Assembly: GCF_030297675.1 (NCBI RefSeq) | Contig: NZ_AP028142.1 | Coordinates: 248,001 to 312,000, forward strand | Source: Polynucleobacter sp. HIN11 | GTDB taxonomy: Bacteria > Pseudomonadota > Gammaproteobacteria > Burkholderiales > Burkholderiaceae | Direction of reading: 5' to 3' | DNA length: 64,000 nt | Part shown: positions 51,209 through 60,206 of the stretch, piece after piece | Position numbering within the stretch: position 1 is the first letter of the stretch | How the letters are laid out: each line of letters begins with the position of its first letter | The notes under the pieces: model-generated | What the model saw: only the letters and a program-made list of their open reading frames with translations | Databases searched by the model: none | Told to the model about the DNA's origin: nothing | Made by a program: the position numbers and the translations under genes

Positions 51209-51432
51209 GCTTTGGTGACGGCAAGCAACTCTGCAATACCCGTTAAGTGATTTTGGATATGGGGGTTGGTGGCATAAAACCCCCATTTTGCAAAACGAAC
51301 TCCCTATCCCTTTGATTTTGTTAGAGACACAATGGCCGATTGACGGAATTCTATAAATAGTGCGTAGTTTGTTGGGTGTGGAGCCATTTCGAAATACTTA
51401 GGAGGGCTGAGAAAAGCCTAATTAATGCTTAT
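51209..51432. other. Intergenic region between two convergent polysaccharide genes
   Basis: No gene is seen. It contains the strong hairpin terminator at 51259-51286. A weak plus-strand frame from 51376 runs antisense to the end of the WecA-type gene and is rejected. Confidence 0.5.
51259..51286. terminator. Rho-independent terminator at the end of the rightward transferase operon
   Basis: ATGGGGGTT (51259-51267) and AACCCCCAT (51278-51286) form a perfect 9-base GC-rich stem with a 10-base loop, followed by TTT. It lies 50 bases after the initiating transferase stop. The short T-run makes it efficient only if the stem dominates. Confidence 0.8.
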
Positions 51433-52521
51433 CTATTTCTGGGGGGGGCGACCCAACCAATTGGGGGTGCGAAAAGTGACGATTTGTCGATAGGTGAGGT
51501 TATAGAGAATCACAAAAACTACGGCACTTGCCATGAGCGCTGGGGTGGAGTTCCACCATAAAAGCGCTGGAATGACACCTAAGCTTGAGAGTACCCACAG
51601 GTAGGGGGAAGTTTTGGCATTGGCCCAATAGGACTGATCACCGGGATGAGCCCAGCGCATAATGCGTCGGTAAATGAGACTATGAAAATGCGCACCATCG
51701 GGCAGACCAGGGTTCTTGCCTTGATGGACACTACGTCGCCAAATCGTAAAGAGCGTTTCAAAAATCGGATAGGCATTGACCATGATGGCAAACCAGGGCG
51801 AGACGCTGGAATTGCGCGCCACCAACGCAATCGATAGGGTGGCAATCACAAAGCCAATCAGATAGGCTCCACCGTCGCCTAAAAAAATGAGACCCCGCGG
51901 ATAGTTCCACAGAAAAAATCCTGCAATTGCGCCAATCAGAATGAATGCGAGATGCAGCACCAAGGGATCACTCACTTTAAAAGCTACATAGGCAATCGCA
52001 AGGCAGGTAATGATGGCGACCATACTGGCGAGTCCATTAAAGCCATCAATAATGTTATAGGCATTCGAGAGCCCCGTGACTCCAAAGGCTAAAAAAAGGA
52101 CTACAAACCATGGATGGTTTAGCCACACGTCAAGCGCACCAAAACCAAAGCGCATGGTGGTGATATCAAAAAGCCATAAAAATAGAAGCCCTGCGATAAA
52201 GCCAGCGAGGAGTCGCATTTTCACACCCACGCGTTTAGTGAGATCTTCCGCAATGCCGGCGATAAAGACGGGAAGGCTCGCTACCAATACAAGCACGAGG
52301 AGTGTGCCAAGCGTTGGGTTAACAATCCATTGGTAGAGTGTTGCAATCACAATCCCCATCAATATGGACACGCCGCCAATACGGGGGGTGATCGCGGTAT
52401 GAAACTTTTGGGGACCATCAAAATCATGATCGCCACTCACATGGTTATGCAAATGCTGATAGCGAATTACAAAGCCGGTGAGGATAACGCTTGTTACAAA
52501 GGAGAGAATTAACAACCACAT
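51433..52521 (-). CDS. wecA: WecA/MraY-type undecaprenyl-phosphate sugar-1-phosphate transferase
   Basis: The 362-residue polytopic protein has about 10-11 membrane helices. Cytoplasmic active-site motifs are FIAGIAEDLTKRVGVKMRL (metal-binding region), NAYNIIDGFNGLASM and FLGDGGAYLIGF, with the carbohydrate-recognition histidines in PDGAHFHSLIYRR. It transfers HexNAc-1-phosphate to undecaprenyl phosphate. It is convergent with the WcaJ-type gene, so two initiating enzymes of different families lie at the end of the locus. Composition resembles the core chromosome. The substrate is probably a UDP-HexNAc. Confidence 0.88.
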   Translation of the reverse strand: MWLLILSFVTSVILTGFVIRYQHLHNHVSGDHDFDGPQKFHTAITPRIGGVSILMGIVIATLYQWIVNPTLGTLLVLVLVASLPVFIAGIAEDLTKRVGVKMRLLAGFIAGLLFLWLFDITTMRFGFGALDVWLNHPWFVVLFLAFGVTGLSNAYNIIDGFNGLASMVAIITCLAIAYVAFKVSDPLVLHLAFILIGAIAGFFLWNYPRGLIFLGDGGAYLIGFVIATLSIALVARNSSVSPWFAIMVNAYPIFETLFTIWRRSVHQGKNPGLPDGAHFHSLIYRRIMRWAHPGDQSYWANAKTSPYLWVLSSLGVIPALLWWNSTPALMASAVVFVILYNLTYRQIVTFRTPNWLGRPPQK

Positions 52522-52686
52522 TTTCTTATTATAAATCTTAAAACGAATTCATTCCAAAAATTCAGGTTTCAAATCAAGGCTGTAACTTATAGTTTTGAAA
52601 CATATTCAAAGATGAAGGTGCTTGATCAATTACATCAAAAAATCTAAGTAGTAATAAGTTAATGGAGTATTATTAATACCGTAGAC

Positions 52687-52701
52687 CCCCTTTCTTAGGG
52701 G
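52687..52701. promoter_or_regulatory. Short inverted repeat upstream of the autotransporter gene
   Basis: CCCCT (52687-52691) and AGGGG (52697-52701) flank 5 bases, 31 bases before the GTG start. Without a T-run it looks more like an operator or leader hairpin than a terminator. Confidence 0.4.
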
Positions 52702-52731
52702 CGGAACAGTCAATAATTTGAGAATAATTAA

Positions 52732-55224
52732 GTGATTCGATTAAAAAACTTCGTATCCAATGTTGCGCTTTGCATATTCCTTAATATTTTTTGGAGTTCA
52801 GCAAGCCATGCCCAATCAATATTTCAAGGTGATGCAACCGTAACTTATGATGCACTCACCAGTAATTATTACGTGACCGATAGCCTTGGCACGTTTATTG
52901 GCTCATTCCCATTTCAATTTATTAATACAACTCCAACCACTCCTGTCACGGTCAACATCGATATTGGCAATGCTTCTCCATCGTTTATTACCGACTATTT
53001 AATTATCGGTAGTAACAGCATCAACATCAATGCTATTTCAGGTTTTATGCCAATCCAAAATGGCAACTCACCCTTCACCGCGGGGTACAACATTGATAAT
53101 ATTTTGATCGCAAGAGATGTGGTATTTTCATATCCTTTGGGGCTATCGAATACGACAGTACCCTTAATTAACAATAACGGTACTATTGGGCTGATTGAAA
53201 ATCTAGGCTCTCTCACCAACACCTATACCGGTATTAACAATACTGGCTCAATTACTCAGATTACTAACAGGGGAACTGTCTCAGTAACTGACGAAAGTGC
53301 TATTAAAAACCGTCTCAATACTGGAAATATAGCTAATATCATTAACAGTGGTGATATTCTGGCTACTGGAACTAGTTCTCTAATAACCGCAACCATTGTG
53401 GGAATCGATAATGGCTTTCCCTCCACAATCGGTAGCATACAAAATGCCGGAACTATTGCCGGTAATTCCGGGGGATCGGGTAACGTTACTTTCGGTATTC
53501 TGAATAATGGAACAGTAACAGCGATTACAAACTCAGGAACGATCTCAGCAACTGGCGATACGCAAGGTTATGCACAAGCCATTGGCAATTATCGTGTGAT
53601 TTCAAATATTACCAACCTTTCTGGCGGTGTAATTACGGCTACCTCCTCAAATCCAATTCCTCCTGAAGGTGCCTGGGGAATTTTTAACTCATCAACAATC
53701 GGAGCAATTACCAATGCAGGAACTATTTCAGCTTTTGGTTCGACTAATACATTTGCTATTCAAAATGAAGACACTATCACTGCGATAAACAATACTGGAA
53801 TTATTTCTGGAGCAGGGTATGGTATCAACAACACTGTGACTGGAACCATAACCACAATAACCAACGATATTGGGGGAGCAATCAGTGGTGTCCTCGCCAG
53901 TATTAATAACCTTGGAACAATCAATACACTGAATAACGCTCAGGATAGTTTGACCTTCACTGGGCGCCTTCCTCAAAATTACGGAATCATTCTCGGCTCT
54001 ACTGCATCCGCTTATGGTAAGTTGACAGTAACCTCTGCAACCAACTGGGATGGTGCAAGTGGCACAACTAACTTCGGTATTTATGGTGGCTCAGTAAAGT
54101 CTACTCGCTATGCAGGAGTTATTTCTGGTGTGACTGCCAGTCTGCTTACTTCATCATCATTGACCGGAACATATACCAGTGGCGGCAAGACCTATGCTTA
54201 CACCCTCGCTTTAGAGTCGGGTAGCGTTGATGTTTGGGAACTGTTATTTCCAACCTACTATGCCGGGCCTTCGATCGCCAATACCAATCAATCTTTAGTT
54301 AACACCGCTTCTGTATTGCAAGGCACCTATGCATTACAAAACTCAATACTTGCTAATAGCTTTACTTATGACTGTAATGTCTTTGGTGCCAATAATGTCT
54401 GCGTGTCTGCAGGTGGTCGTAATACTGCTGTTCAAGCCGCAAACGGTTTGAATAATACAAGCGCGCTCCTCATTGCCGCTTATCGCCTAACTAAGAATTT
54501 CCGTATTGGCGCTTATGCTGACCAAAATTTATCAGTGACCAATCCGGGCGGTACTGTGAACTTGGGTAACAGCACACCGCTTGTTGGCCTTTTCGGCGCT
54601 TGGAATCAACGTCTAAACGGTACTGGCGCTGAAGTCAAAGTAGCGGCCGCATATGGTCAAAAGAATGCGACCATCACTCGCTCAGCAGTCGGTTCTGGAG
54701 ATGGCGCCTCAGAAGCGGGATCTGGCTCATCCCAGCTCAATAGCTTAGGTGTGCAAGCAACGGCTAAATATGGCTTTGGAATTACTCAAGACCTGATTGT
54801 CTCCCCGTATTTTGGTGTGCGCTATACCCAAAATAACATGGGTGGCTATACCGAAGCAACATCAAGCTCAGTGACCGCACCGCTTACGTATTCCGCCTTA
54901 AATACCAATGCCACGACTGCATTGGCTGGAATTGGTGCTAGCTATCGAGTAACCCCAAGCTTAACGACCTTTGCAAGTGCTGGTGTTGAAACTGATACTA
55001 ATACTGCTAATGGCACCTATACCGCCAGCAATGCGTCGATTGGTGCGCTTACGCCGGTGAACTTTAATGCCAATCCTGTCAAAACCAGATCCACTGCAAC
55101 GCTCGGTGGCTATTACGATATCCTCAAGAACCAACGCATTGGGATTACTGGTATCTATCGACAAGAAGCCTATCAGGCCGTATCTACAACTACAGTGCTG
55201 GCGACCTACACCATTGGTTTGTAG
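52732..55224 (+). CDS. Autotransporter (type Va) with repeat passenger domain
   Basis: The 830-residue protein (GTG start) has a Sec signal peptide (about residues 1-28, ending SHAQS). The passenger (about 30-510) has degenerate repeats of the type NNGTI..I.N.GTI, indicating a right-handed beta-helix. The C-terminal half (about 560-830) is a beta-barrel domain with alternating strands, including LLIAAYRLTKNFRIGAYAD. It would be secreted to the cell surface. The last residues are TIGL rather than the usual aromatic end, which is odd. The gene is isolated between the polysaccharide locus and tRNA-Lys. The adhesive role is inferred only from the family. Confidence 0.85.
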   Translation: MIRLKNFVSNVALCIFLNIFWSSASHAQSIFQGDATVTYDALTSNYYVTDSLGTFIGSFPFQFINTTPTTPVTVNIDIGNASPSFITDYLIIGSNSININAISGFMPIQNGNSPFTAGYNIDNILIARDVVFSYPLGLSNTTVPLINNNGTIGLIENLGSLTNTYTGINNTGSITQITNRGTVSVTDESAIKNRLNTGNIANIINSGDILATGTSSLITATIVGIDNGFPSTIGSIQNAGTIAGNSGGSGNVTFGILNNGTVTAITNSGTISATGDTQGYAQAIGNYRVISNITNLSGGVITATSSNPIPPEGAWGIFNSSTIGAITNAGTISAFGSTNTFAIQNEDTITAINNTGIISGAGYGINNTVTGTITTITNDIGGAISGVLASINNLGTINTLNNAQDSLTFTGRLPQNYGIILGSTASAYGKLTVTSATNWDGASGTTNFGIYGGSVKSTRYAGVISGVTASLLTSSSLTGTYTSGGKTYAYTLALESGSVDVWELLFPTYYAGPSIANTNQSLVNTASVLQGTYALQNSILANSFTYDCNVFGANNVCVSAGGRNTAVQAANGLNNTSALLIAAYRLTKNFRIGAYADQNLSVTNPGGTVNLGNSTPLVGLFGAWNQRLNGTGAEVKVAAAYGQKNATITRSAVGSGDGASEAGSGSSQLNSLGVQATAKYGFGITQDLIVSPYFGVRYTQNNMGGYTEATSSSVTAPLTYSALNTNATTALAGIGASYRVTPSLTTFASAGVETDTNTANGTYTASNASIGALTPVNFNANPVKTRSTATLGGYYDILKNQRIGITGIYRQEAYQAVSTTTVLATYTIGL

Positions 55225-55371
55225 GCCCATGTAATTGGTTAACTTAGCTGTGGATAAATATTAAGGGTAAATATTTGCCGAAATTGCGGCTTGAAAATTT
55301 GTTGATGTAAATTTAAACGCTAATAAATGTTTAAACTCATCTAGGCTTCTTATCTTATTTTCAGAACCCAT

Positions 55372-55400
55372 AAACGATCATCGTAAAAATGATCGCGTTT
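55372..55400. terminator. Hairpin after the autotransporter gene
   Basis: AAACGATCAT (55372-55381) pairs with ATGATCG-GTTT (55389-55400, one bulged C) around a 7-base loop. It is about 150 bases after the autotransporter stop and lacks a long T-run, so terminator function is likely but unproven. Confidence 0.5.
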
Positions 55401-55426
55401 GATAAATCAATATAGTTTATAGCGGT

Positions 55427-55452
55427 GTGTAAACCATGTGACCGGTTTACAC
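55427..55452. repeat. Perfect inverted repeat just downstream of tRNA-Lys
   Basis: GTGTAAACC (55427-55435) and GGTTTACAC (55444-55452) are perfect 9-base arms around 8 bases, ending 10 bases from the CCA end of the leftward tRNA gene. It could be a terminator or tRNA 3'-trailer structure; there is no T-run. Confidence 0.55.
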
Positions 55453-55462
55453 CCTTAGAAAA

Positions 55463-55538
55463 TGGTGGGTCGGGCGAGACTCGAACTCGCGACCAACGGA
55501 TTAAAAGTCCGCTGCTCTACCGACTGAGCTACCGACCC
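55463..55538 (-). tRNA. tRNA-Lys (anticodon UUU)
   Basis: The minus strand reads as a complete cloverleaf: 5' GGGTCGG pairing with CCGACCC, a D-arm with AGCTCAGTCGGTAGAGCA, an anticodon loop CTTTTAA with UUU at 55503-55505, TTCGAGT in the T-loop, discriminator A and an encoded CCA. It decodes AAA/AAG lysine. No copy of its 3' end is seen elsewhere in the window. Confidence 0.97.
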
Positions 55539-55717
55539 AGTGTGGTGTTGCTAGATTCAATACTGAATAAGCAAGAAATTTGCCAAATGAGAACACTGCA
55601 TGAAAACCGCTTTAATTCATTAATTTAGCAAAACCAAGATTATAGCAAGATGTTGATAGTCTACTGGGTCCCCCGTTTTTGACTTCTGACTTATCTTCAC
55701 CTGACGATTGATTGCCC

Positions 55718-57100
55718 CTAGCCGCGCCGCGCCATGGGTGGGTTTTTGGCAAAGTAATCCTTAATCCCCGCCAAAATCGCATCCGCAATCCGCTCTTGGT
55801 AGGTCTCATCATTGAGCTTTTTCTCTTCCTGGGGGTTACTAATAAAAGCCGTCTCAATCAGGATCGAGGGAATATCGGGGGCTTTTAAGACCGCAAAGCC
55901 GGCTTGCTCGACGCGGTTCTTATGCAGCGGCGCAAAGTTACCAATGTTGCGTAAGACCGAGTTACCCACCCGTAAAGAATCGTTGATCTGCGCCGTGGTC
56001 GACATATCAAGGAGTAAATGCGCGACTTGTTTGTCTTTGGTTTTAATATTGATGCCGCCAATCAGATCCGAGGCATTTTCTTTATTGGCCATCCAGCGGG
56101 CAGCGGAACTCGTGGCTCCTTGTTGGGAGAGTGCAAAGACGGACGCTCCCTTGGCATGCGGCTGAATAAATGCGTCCGCATGAATGGAAATAAATAAATC
56201 GGCCTCCACTTGCCGTGCTTTAAAGACGCGGCGATGCAGGGGCACAAAGTAATCGCCATCGCGGGTTAAAAAGGGTCGCATCGAGTCTTCTTGATCGATC
56301 TTATTCTTCAATCGCTTGGCAATGGCGAGAACGATATTTTTCTCGTGCGAGCCACGCGCGCCAATGGCTCCAGGATCTTCGCCCCCGTGACCAGGATCGA
56401 GCGCCACCGTAATTAAGCGCTTAAACGGAATGCGCTGGGTATTGGCAGTGGCGGCACTTGGTGGACTCTTTGGACTTTGTTGAATTGAACCGGGACCACC
56501 CTTTTTACTGGGGGCGGCGTCCTTTTTGGCAAACGCTGCAATCGGATCTTCTTCAGCTGCAACCCCTTTTGGATTCTTCGCCTGTTCTTCTGCGAGCAAC
56601 TTCTCTTTTCTGGCGGACTCTTTCACCAGTTGCATGAGCGGATCGGGCGGGTTGGTGGGATAGAGATCAAAGATCAAGCGGTACTGATACTCGGCAATGG
56701 GTTCTAGGGTGAAGAGTTGAGGCTTGACCGCTTCTTTGAGATCAAATACGAGTCTTACAACCGTGGGTTGAAATTGCCCCACCCGAATTTGCGCCACATA
56801 GGGATCATTGGGTTTGACCTTCGCAACCAAATCTTTCAAGGTGGGGTTGAGTTCCAAGCCATCGATGTCGACCACCAGTCGATCGGGACCTGTGAGTAGT
56901 TGATGAGAAATCGGCAATGCCTTATCCGACTCCAGGGTAATGCGCGTGTAATCTTCCGAGGGCCAAATGCGCACCCCTAAGAGTTTGGCACCGCTATTGG
57001 CTTGAACTAGTTCACTTTCAGTTAGCAAGAGATAAAGCACACCCAGTGACCCCATCGACTGCAGCCCTTGTGAGATGACCTGGCGACGTTTGGGGTTCAT
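55718..57100 (-). CDS. amiC: N-acetylmuramoyl-L-alanine amidase AmiC
   Basis: The 460-residue protein starts with an Arg pair (KRRQVISQG) before a hydrophobic stretch, a Tat-like signal as in E. coli AmiC. An AMIN domain follows (about 40-140), then a Pro/Ala/Lys linker and the amidase_3 domain (about 228-450). Zinc-site motifs are ALDPGHGGEDPGAIG, the Glu in GSHEKNI, SIHADAF and LIETAFISNP. It cleaves septal peptidoglycan during daughter-cell separation. It overlaps tsaE by ATGA. Confidence 0.93.
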   Translation of the reverse strand: MNPKRRQVISQGLQSMGSLGVLYLLLTESELVQANSGAKLLGVRIWPSEDYTRITLESDKALPISHQLLTGPDRLVVDIDGLELNPTLKDLVAKVKPNDPYVAQIRVGQFQPTVVRLVFDLKEAVKPQLFTLEPIAEYQYRLIFDLYPTNPPDPLMQLVKESARKEKLLAEEQAKNPKGVAAEEDPIAAFAKKDAAPSKKGGPGSIQQSPKSPPSAATANTQRIPFKRLITVALDPGHGGEDPGAIGARGSHEKNIVLAIAKRLKNKIDQEDSMRPFLTRDGDYFVPLHRRVFKARQVEADLFISIHADAFIQPHAKGASVFALSQQGATSSAARWMANKENASDLIGGINIKTKDKQVAHLLLDMSTTAQINDSLRVGNSVLRNIGNFAPLHKNRVEQAGFAVLKAPDIPSILIETAFISNPQEEKKLNDETYQERIADAILAGIKDYFAKNPPMARRG

Positions 57101-57654
57101 GGATTGGTTGATGATTGGGTGACGAGGGATTGAAGGACGGCTTCACCCTGTGGGGTTTGTGCGGTAATCTCAACCGTTCTCGCAAGCTCCGATTGCGTCT
57201 CTTGGGGATGAATCAGGGTGATCGCCAGATCCATGATGGGTAGAGTGTGCTCGGCTTTCTCTGGCCACTCAATGATGCACAGCGTCGGGTATTCGGAATG
57301 CGTGAAGTGCTCTAAGAGACCAGCGTCGACCCATTCGGCTGGGCTTTGCATGCGGTAGAGATCAAAGTGAAAGACGTGGAGTGCTTGATTGGGTAAATCC
57401 AAAATGTGCTCTTCACACAGGCTATAGGTCGGACTTTTGACCTTGCCCTGATAGCCCATCGCTTGGAGGAGGTAACGAGTAGCGGTGGTTTTGCCCGCTC
57501 CCAGGTCCCCATGAAGACTCATAAAGAGTGATTGAGTTTTTTCAGGGGTGGAGGAATAGAACCCGAGGATTGCATTGGCGAGCATTTGCACCGCCTCTGC
57601 GGTGGCCTTCTCATCTTTACAATGGATCGTATGGTTGATTGCCAATCGCGTCAT
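57097..57654 (-). CDS. tsaE: TsaE, tRNA threonylcarbamoyladenosine ATPase
   Basis: The 185-residue protein has the P-loop GDLGAGKTT at residues 49-57, GYQGKVKSPTYSL near 69-81, HFDLYRM and IEWPEKAEH near 129-137. These are the signatures of TsaE, which drives the TsaBDE complex making t6A37. It is slightly longer than E. coli TsaE. It precedes amiC, with an ATGA overlap, and is divergent from queG, whose possible early starts would overlap its 5' end. Confidence 0.94.
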   Translation of the reverse strand: MTRLAINHTIHCKDEKATAEAVQMLANAILGFYSSTPEKTQSLFMSLHGDLGAGKTTATRYLLQAMGYQGKVKSPTYSLCEEHILDLPNQALHVFHFDLYRMQSPAEWVDAGLLEHFTHSEYPTLCIIEWPEKAEHTLPIMDLAITLIHPQETQSELARTVEITAQTPQGEAVLQSLVTQSSTNP

Positions 57655-57682
57655 GACCTCGTGCGTTCACACTTATTTAGGG

Positions 57683-58918
57683 ATGGATTCTAAAGTGCCC
57701 ATGCATTCTCACGCATTTTCGCAAGAATTGCACACCCAGTGGGGGGAGTTGCGTACTTGGCTAAATACCCGTGCCAAGGAGTTGGGCTTTTTGCAAGTGC
57801 GCATTAGCGATACCGATGTGAGTCACGCCCATCCTCATTTGGTAGAGTGGTTAGAGGAGGGTCGTCATGGCCAGATGGCCTATATGGAGGGCCATAAGGA
57901 TCTGCGTTCCGACCCCGGTCTTTTGCAAGCGGGCGCGATTCGTAGCATTTGCCTCATCATGCCGTATTTGAGTGAGCGAAGTAAGTTTCATGAGCAGCAT
58001 GGGCAGCCTGAGCCGCATGAGATAGATGCGTCTTCAGTCGAGCAAATCCTTCAGCATGAAGAAAAGCGTCTTTTGGAGAGTGATCAAGCGGTGGTTTCAC
58101 TCTACGCCAGAGGGCGGGATTATCACAAGGTGATTCGCTCGCGTTTACAAATACTGGCAATTGAACTTGAAGAAAAACTACAAGCGGCGGTCAGTGAACT
58201 AAATCATTCCTTGCAATACCGCGTCTTTACCGATTCCGCACCGCTCATGGAGGTTGAGCTGGCGCGCAAAGCCGGTTTGGGCTGGCGTGGCAAGCACACC
58301 CTGCTGCTTAATCGCGAGTCCGGGTCGTTTTTCTTCTTAGGCGAAATCCTCATCAACGCTCCACTGCCAATCGATGCGCCTGTGGAGGCGCATTGCGGAT
58401 CTTGCCAGGCGTGCATGGATATTTGCCCCACAAATGCAATTGTTGCTCCGTATCAACTCGATGCCAGGCGTTGCATTTCGTATTTAACAATTGAGCATCG
58501 CGATGCAATTCCAGTGGAGTTTCGAAGCGCCATGGGTAATCGCATTTATGGCTGCGATGATTGCCAACTCGTATGCCCCTGGAATAAATACGCCCAGCTC
58601 TCGACCGTAGCGGATTTTGGGGAGCGAAATGGATTGGGAAGCGCATCACTACTGGAACTCTGGAGCTGGAGCGAAGCCCAGTTTATCGAGCGCCATGCGG
58701 GTAGCGCCATTTTGCGCATTGGCTATGAGCGCTGGCGACGCAATCTAGCCGTTGCTCTGGGAAATGCTTTGGCATCGAATCTTGATGATGAAGTAAAGAG
58801 GGAGATTGTTTGGCACTTACAAGAGGCCTTACCGAGCGCCAGCCCATTGGTAGCCGAGCATATCTCTTGGGCGCTCAGTCGAGATGGCTCACGAGATCCC
58901 CAAGGGTCAAGCCGCTAA
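57683..58918 (+). CDS. queG: Epoxyqueuosine reductase
   Basis: From ATG 57683 the protein has 411 residues; ATG 57653 or 57701 are alternatives, and longer frames would overlap tsaE. The enzyme reduces epoxyqueuosine to queuosine in tRNA, using cobalamin and two 4Fe-4S clusters. The cluster motifs are CGSCQACMDICPTNAI, CISYLTIEH and GCDDCQLVCPWNKYA. The motif YARGRDYHKVI lies at about residue 135. The C-terminus has HEAT-like repeats. Confidence 0.92.
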   Translation: MDSKVPMHSHAFSQELHTQWGELRTWLNTRAKELGFLQVRISDTDVSHAHPHLVEWLEEGRHGQMAYMEGHKDLRSDPGLLQAGAIRSICLIMPYLSERSKFHEQHGQPEPHEIDASSVEQILQHEEKRLLESDQAVVSLYARGRDYHKVIRSRLQILAIELEEKLQAAVSELNHSLQYRVFTDSAPLMEVELARKAGLGWRGKHTLLLNRESGSFFFLGEILINAPLPIDAPVEAHCGSCQACMDICPTNAIVAPYQLDARRCISYLTIEHRDAIPVEFRSAMGNRIYGCDDCQLVCPWNKYAQLSTVADFGERNGLGSASLLELWSWSEAQFIERHAGSAILRIGYERWRRNLAVALGNALASNLDDEVKREIVWHLQEALPSASPLVAEHISWALSRDGSRDPQGSSR

Positions 58919-58935
58919 AATAGGGTAGATCCACT

Positions 58936-59799
58936 ATGAGTACACCGCCCACCCATTCGAACGATGTATCTAAAACGGGTGCTGAGCGTCCGGCTGATCG
59001 GGTGGTGAGCGAAATCGATGCGCTCGAGTCTCATGAGAAGGCGCTTCAATCGCCATCTAATTCACCTATCACTCCGCGCTTTACTAGCGCGCACGATGCC
59101 TTTTGGAGTGGGGTGCGCGATGCGCGAGGTGCCCCTGCCATGGTGCTCTTTGCTGGCATGGTGGGCTTTGGGGCGATGGGGCGCACCAATGGCTTTGATC
59201 TGTGGTTTACCACCGCAACGAGCTTTTTGATGTTTGCTCTTCCCGGTCAGATTGTGATGCTCGAGATGATTTTAGTAGGCGCTTCATCGCTCACGATTGC
59301 GCTTGCGACCACTCTCACCGCAACCCGCTTTGTGACCATGACCGCCACGTTGTTTCCGATGCTCCATGAGCGCGATCGCAATAAGGCGCTCTATGCCAAA
59401 GTGCACCTTCTAGCAATGACTGCCTGGGCAGTTTCTTTGAAAGAATTCCAAACGATTGAACCTAAGCATCGTCTAAGTTACTTTGTAGGGCTTGGGATCT
59501 TGTGCTGGTTAATTTCAGTACCCGGAACGATTGTGGGATTTTTAATTGCGGGCTCGGTCCCTATGCCCATTACTTTGGGACTCATCTTTATTAATCCCCT
59601 CTTTTTCTTGCTCACCTTTACCGAGATTAAGGTGAGCGGCTATCGCTTGGCCATTCTTCTAGGCAGCATTGCCGGCCCCATCTGTTATTTACTCGATCGC
59701 GATACGAGCCTGTTAACCGCCGGACTGATTGGCGGTACTTTGGCCTACTGGATCGATCGGCGTTGGATCAGGCGCTATGACCGAAAGGTGTCTTCATGA
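58936..59799 (+). CDS. azlC: AzlC family branched-chain amino acid exporter subunit
   Basis: The 287-residue membrane protein has an unusual hydrophilic N-terminus of about 55 residues before the AzlC core, which includes GFGAMGRTNGFDLWF, FALPGQIVMLEMILVGAS and RHRLSYFVGLGILC-like segments. AzlC and AzlD form the branched-chain amino acid exporter. The start codon ATG 58936 follows queG by 17 bases. It overlaps azlD by ATGA. Confidence 0.88.
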   Translation: MSTPPTHSNDVSKTGAERPADRVVSEIDALESHEKALQSPSNSPITPRFTSAHDAFWSGVRDARGAPAMVLFAGMVGFGAMGRTNGFDLWFTTATSFLMFALPGQIVMLEMILVGASSLTIALATTLTATRFVTMTATLFPMLHERDRNKALYAKVHLLAMTAWAVSLKEFQTIEPKHRLSYFVGLGILCWLISVPGTIVGFLIAGSVPMPITLGLIFINPLFFLLTFTEIKVSGYRLAILLGSIAGPICYLLDRDTSLLTAGLIGGTLAYWIDRRWIRRYDRKVSS

Positions 59800-60176
59800 G
59801 TGTGACAGCATCTCTAGCCCAAAACCTCGATACCGCCTTTGCGATTCAGCAAGGGTGGGGCGCATGGCTTGCGCTTTTGGCAGCGTCTCTTGGAACTTAT
59901 GTGTGCCGCGCGGTGGGGGTGATGCTCTCGGGGCAAGTCAGCCAAGATAGCGAGTTCTTTCGCTGGCTCTCCGCAGTGACCTATGCGATGGTGGCAGCGC
60001 TCACGATTCGCTTGATTTTTTTACCGATTGGGCTCTTAGCTACGGTGCCGCTCTATCTGCGGATTCTCGTGTGCGTCTTGGCTTTGGGAGTGATGCTCTC
60101 CAATCCCAATCGGCGTTTGGTGCCAGCATTGCTCACCGGTACTTTATTGATGGTCACGATTGGTGTGATGCGGTAA
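59796..60176 (+). CDS. azlD: AzlD family branched-chain amino acid exporter subunit
   Basis: The 126-residue protein has four hydrophobic segments (AWLALLAASLGTYVCRAVGVML, AVTYAMVAALTIRLIF, LYLRILVCVLALGVML and LTGTLLMVTIG) and matches AzlD in size. Its start overlaps the azlC stop, so the two are made together. It converges on the YdiJ-type gene. Confidence 0.9.
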   Translation: MSVTASLAQNLDTAFAIQQGWGAWLALLAASLGTYVCRAVGVMLSGQVSQDSEFFRWLSAVTYAMVAALTIRLIFLPIGLLATVPLYLRILVCVLALGVMLSNPNRRLVPALLTGTLLMVTIGVMR

Positions 60177-60206
60177 TTCGTGACACCAATCTCTAAGTTA
60201 CTCGAC

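Noticed and set aside
53160..53960. Regular repeats in the autotransporter gene as a CRISPR array
   Set aside because: Repeats are in-frame, degenerate and encode NNGTI-like blocks without constant-length spacers.
55425..55628. 67-codon plus-strand frame across the tRNA-Lys gene
   Set aside because: It overlaps the tRNA gene in antisense and has no domain.
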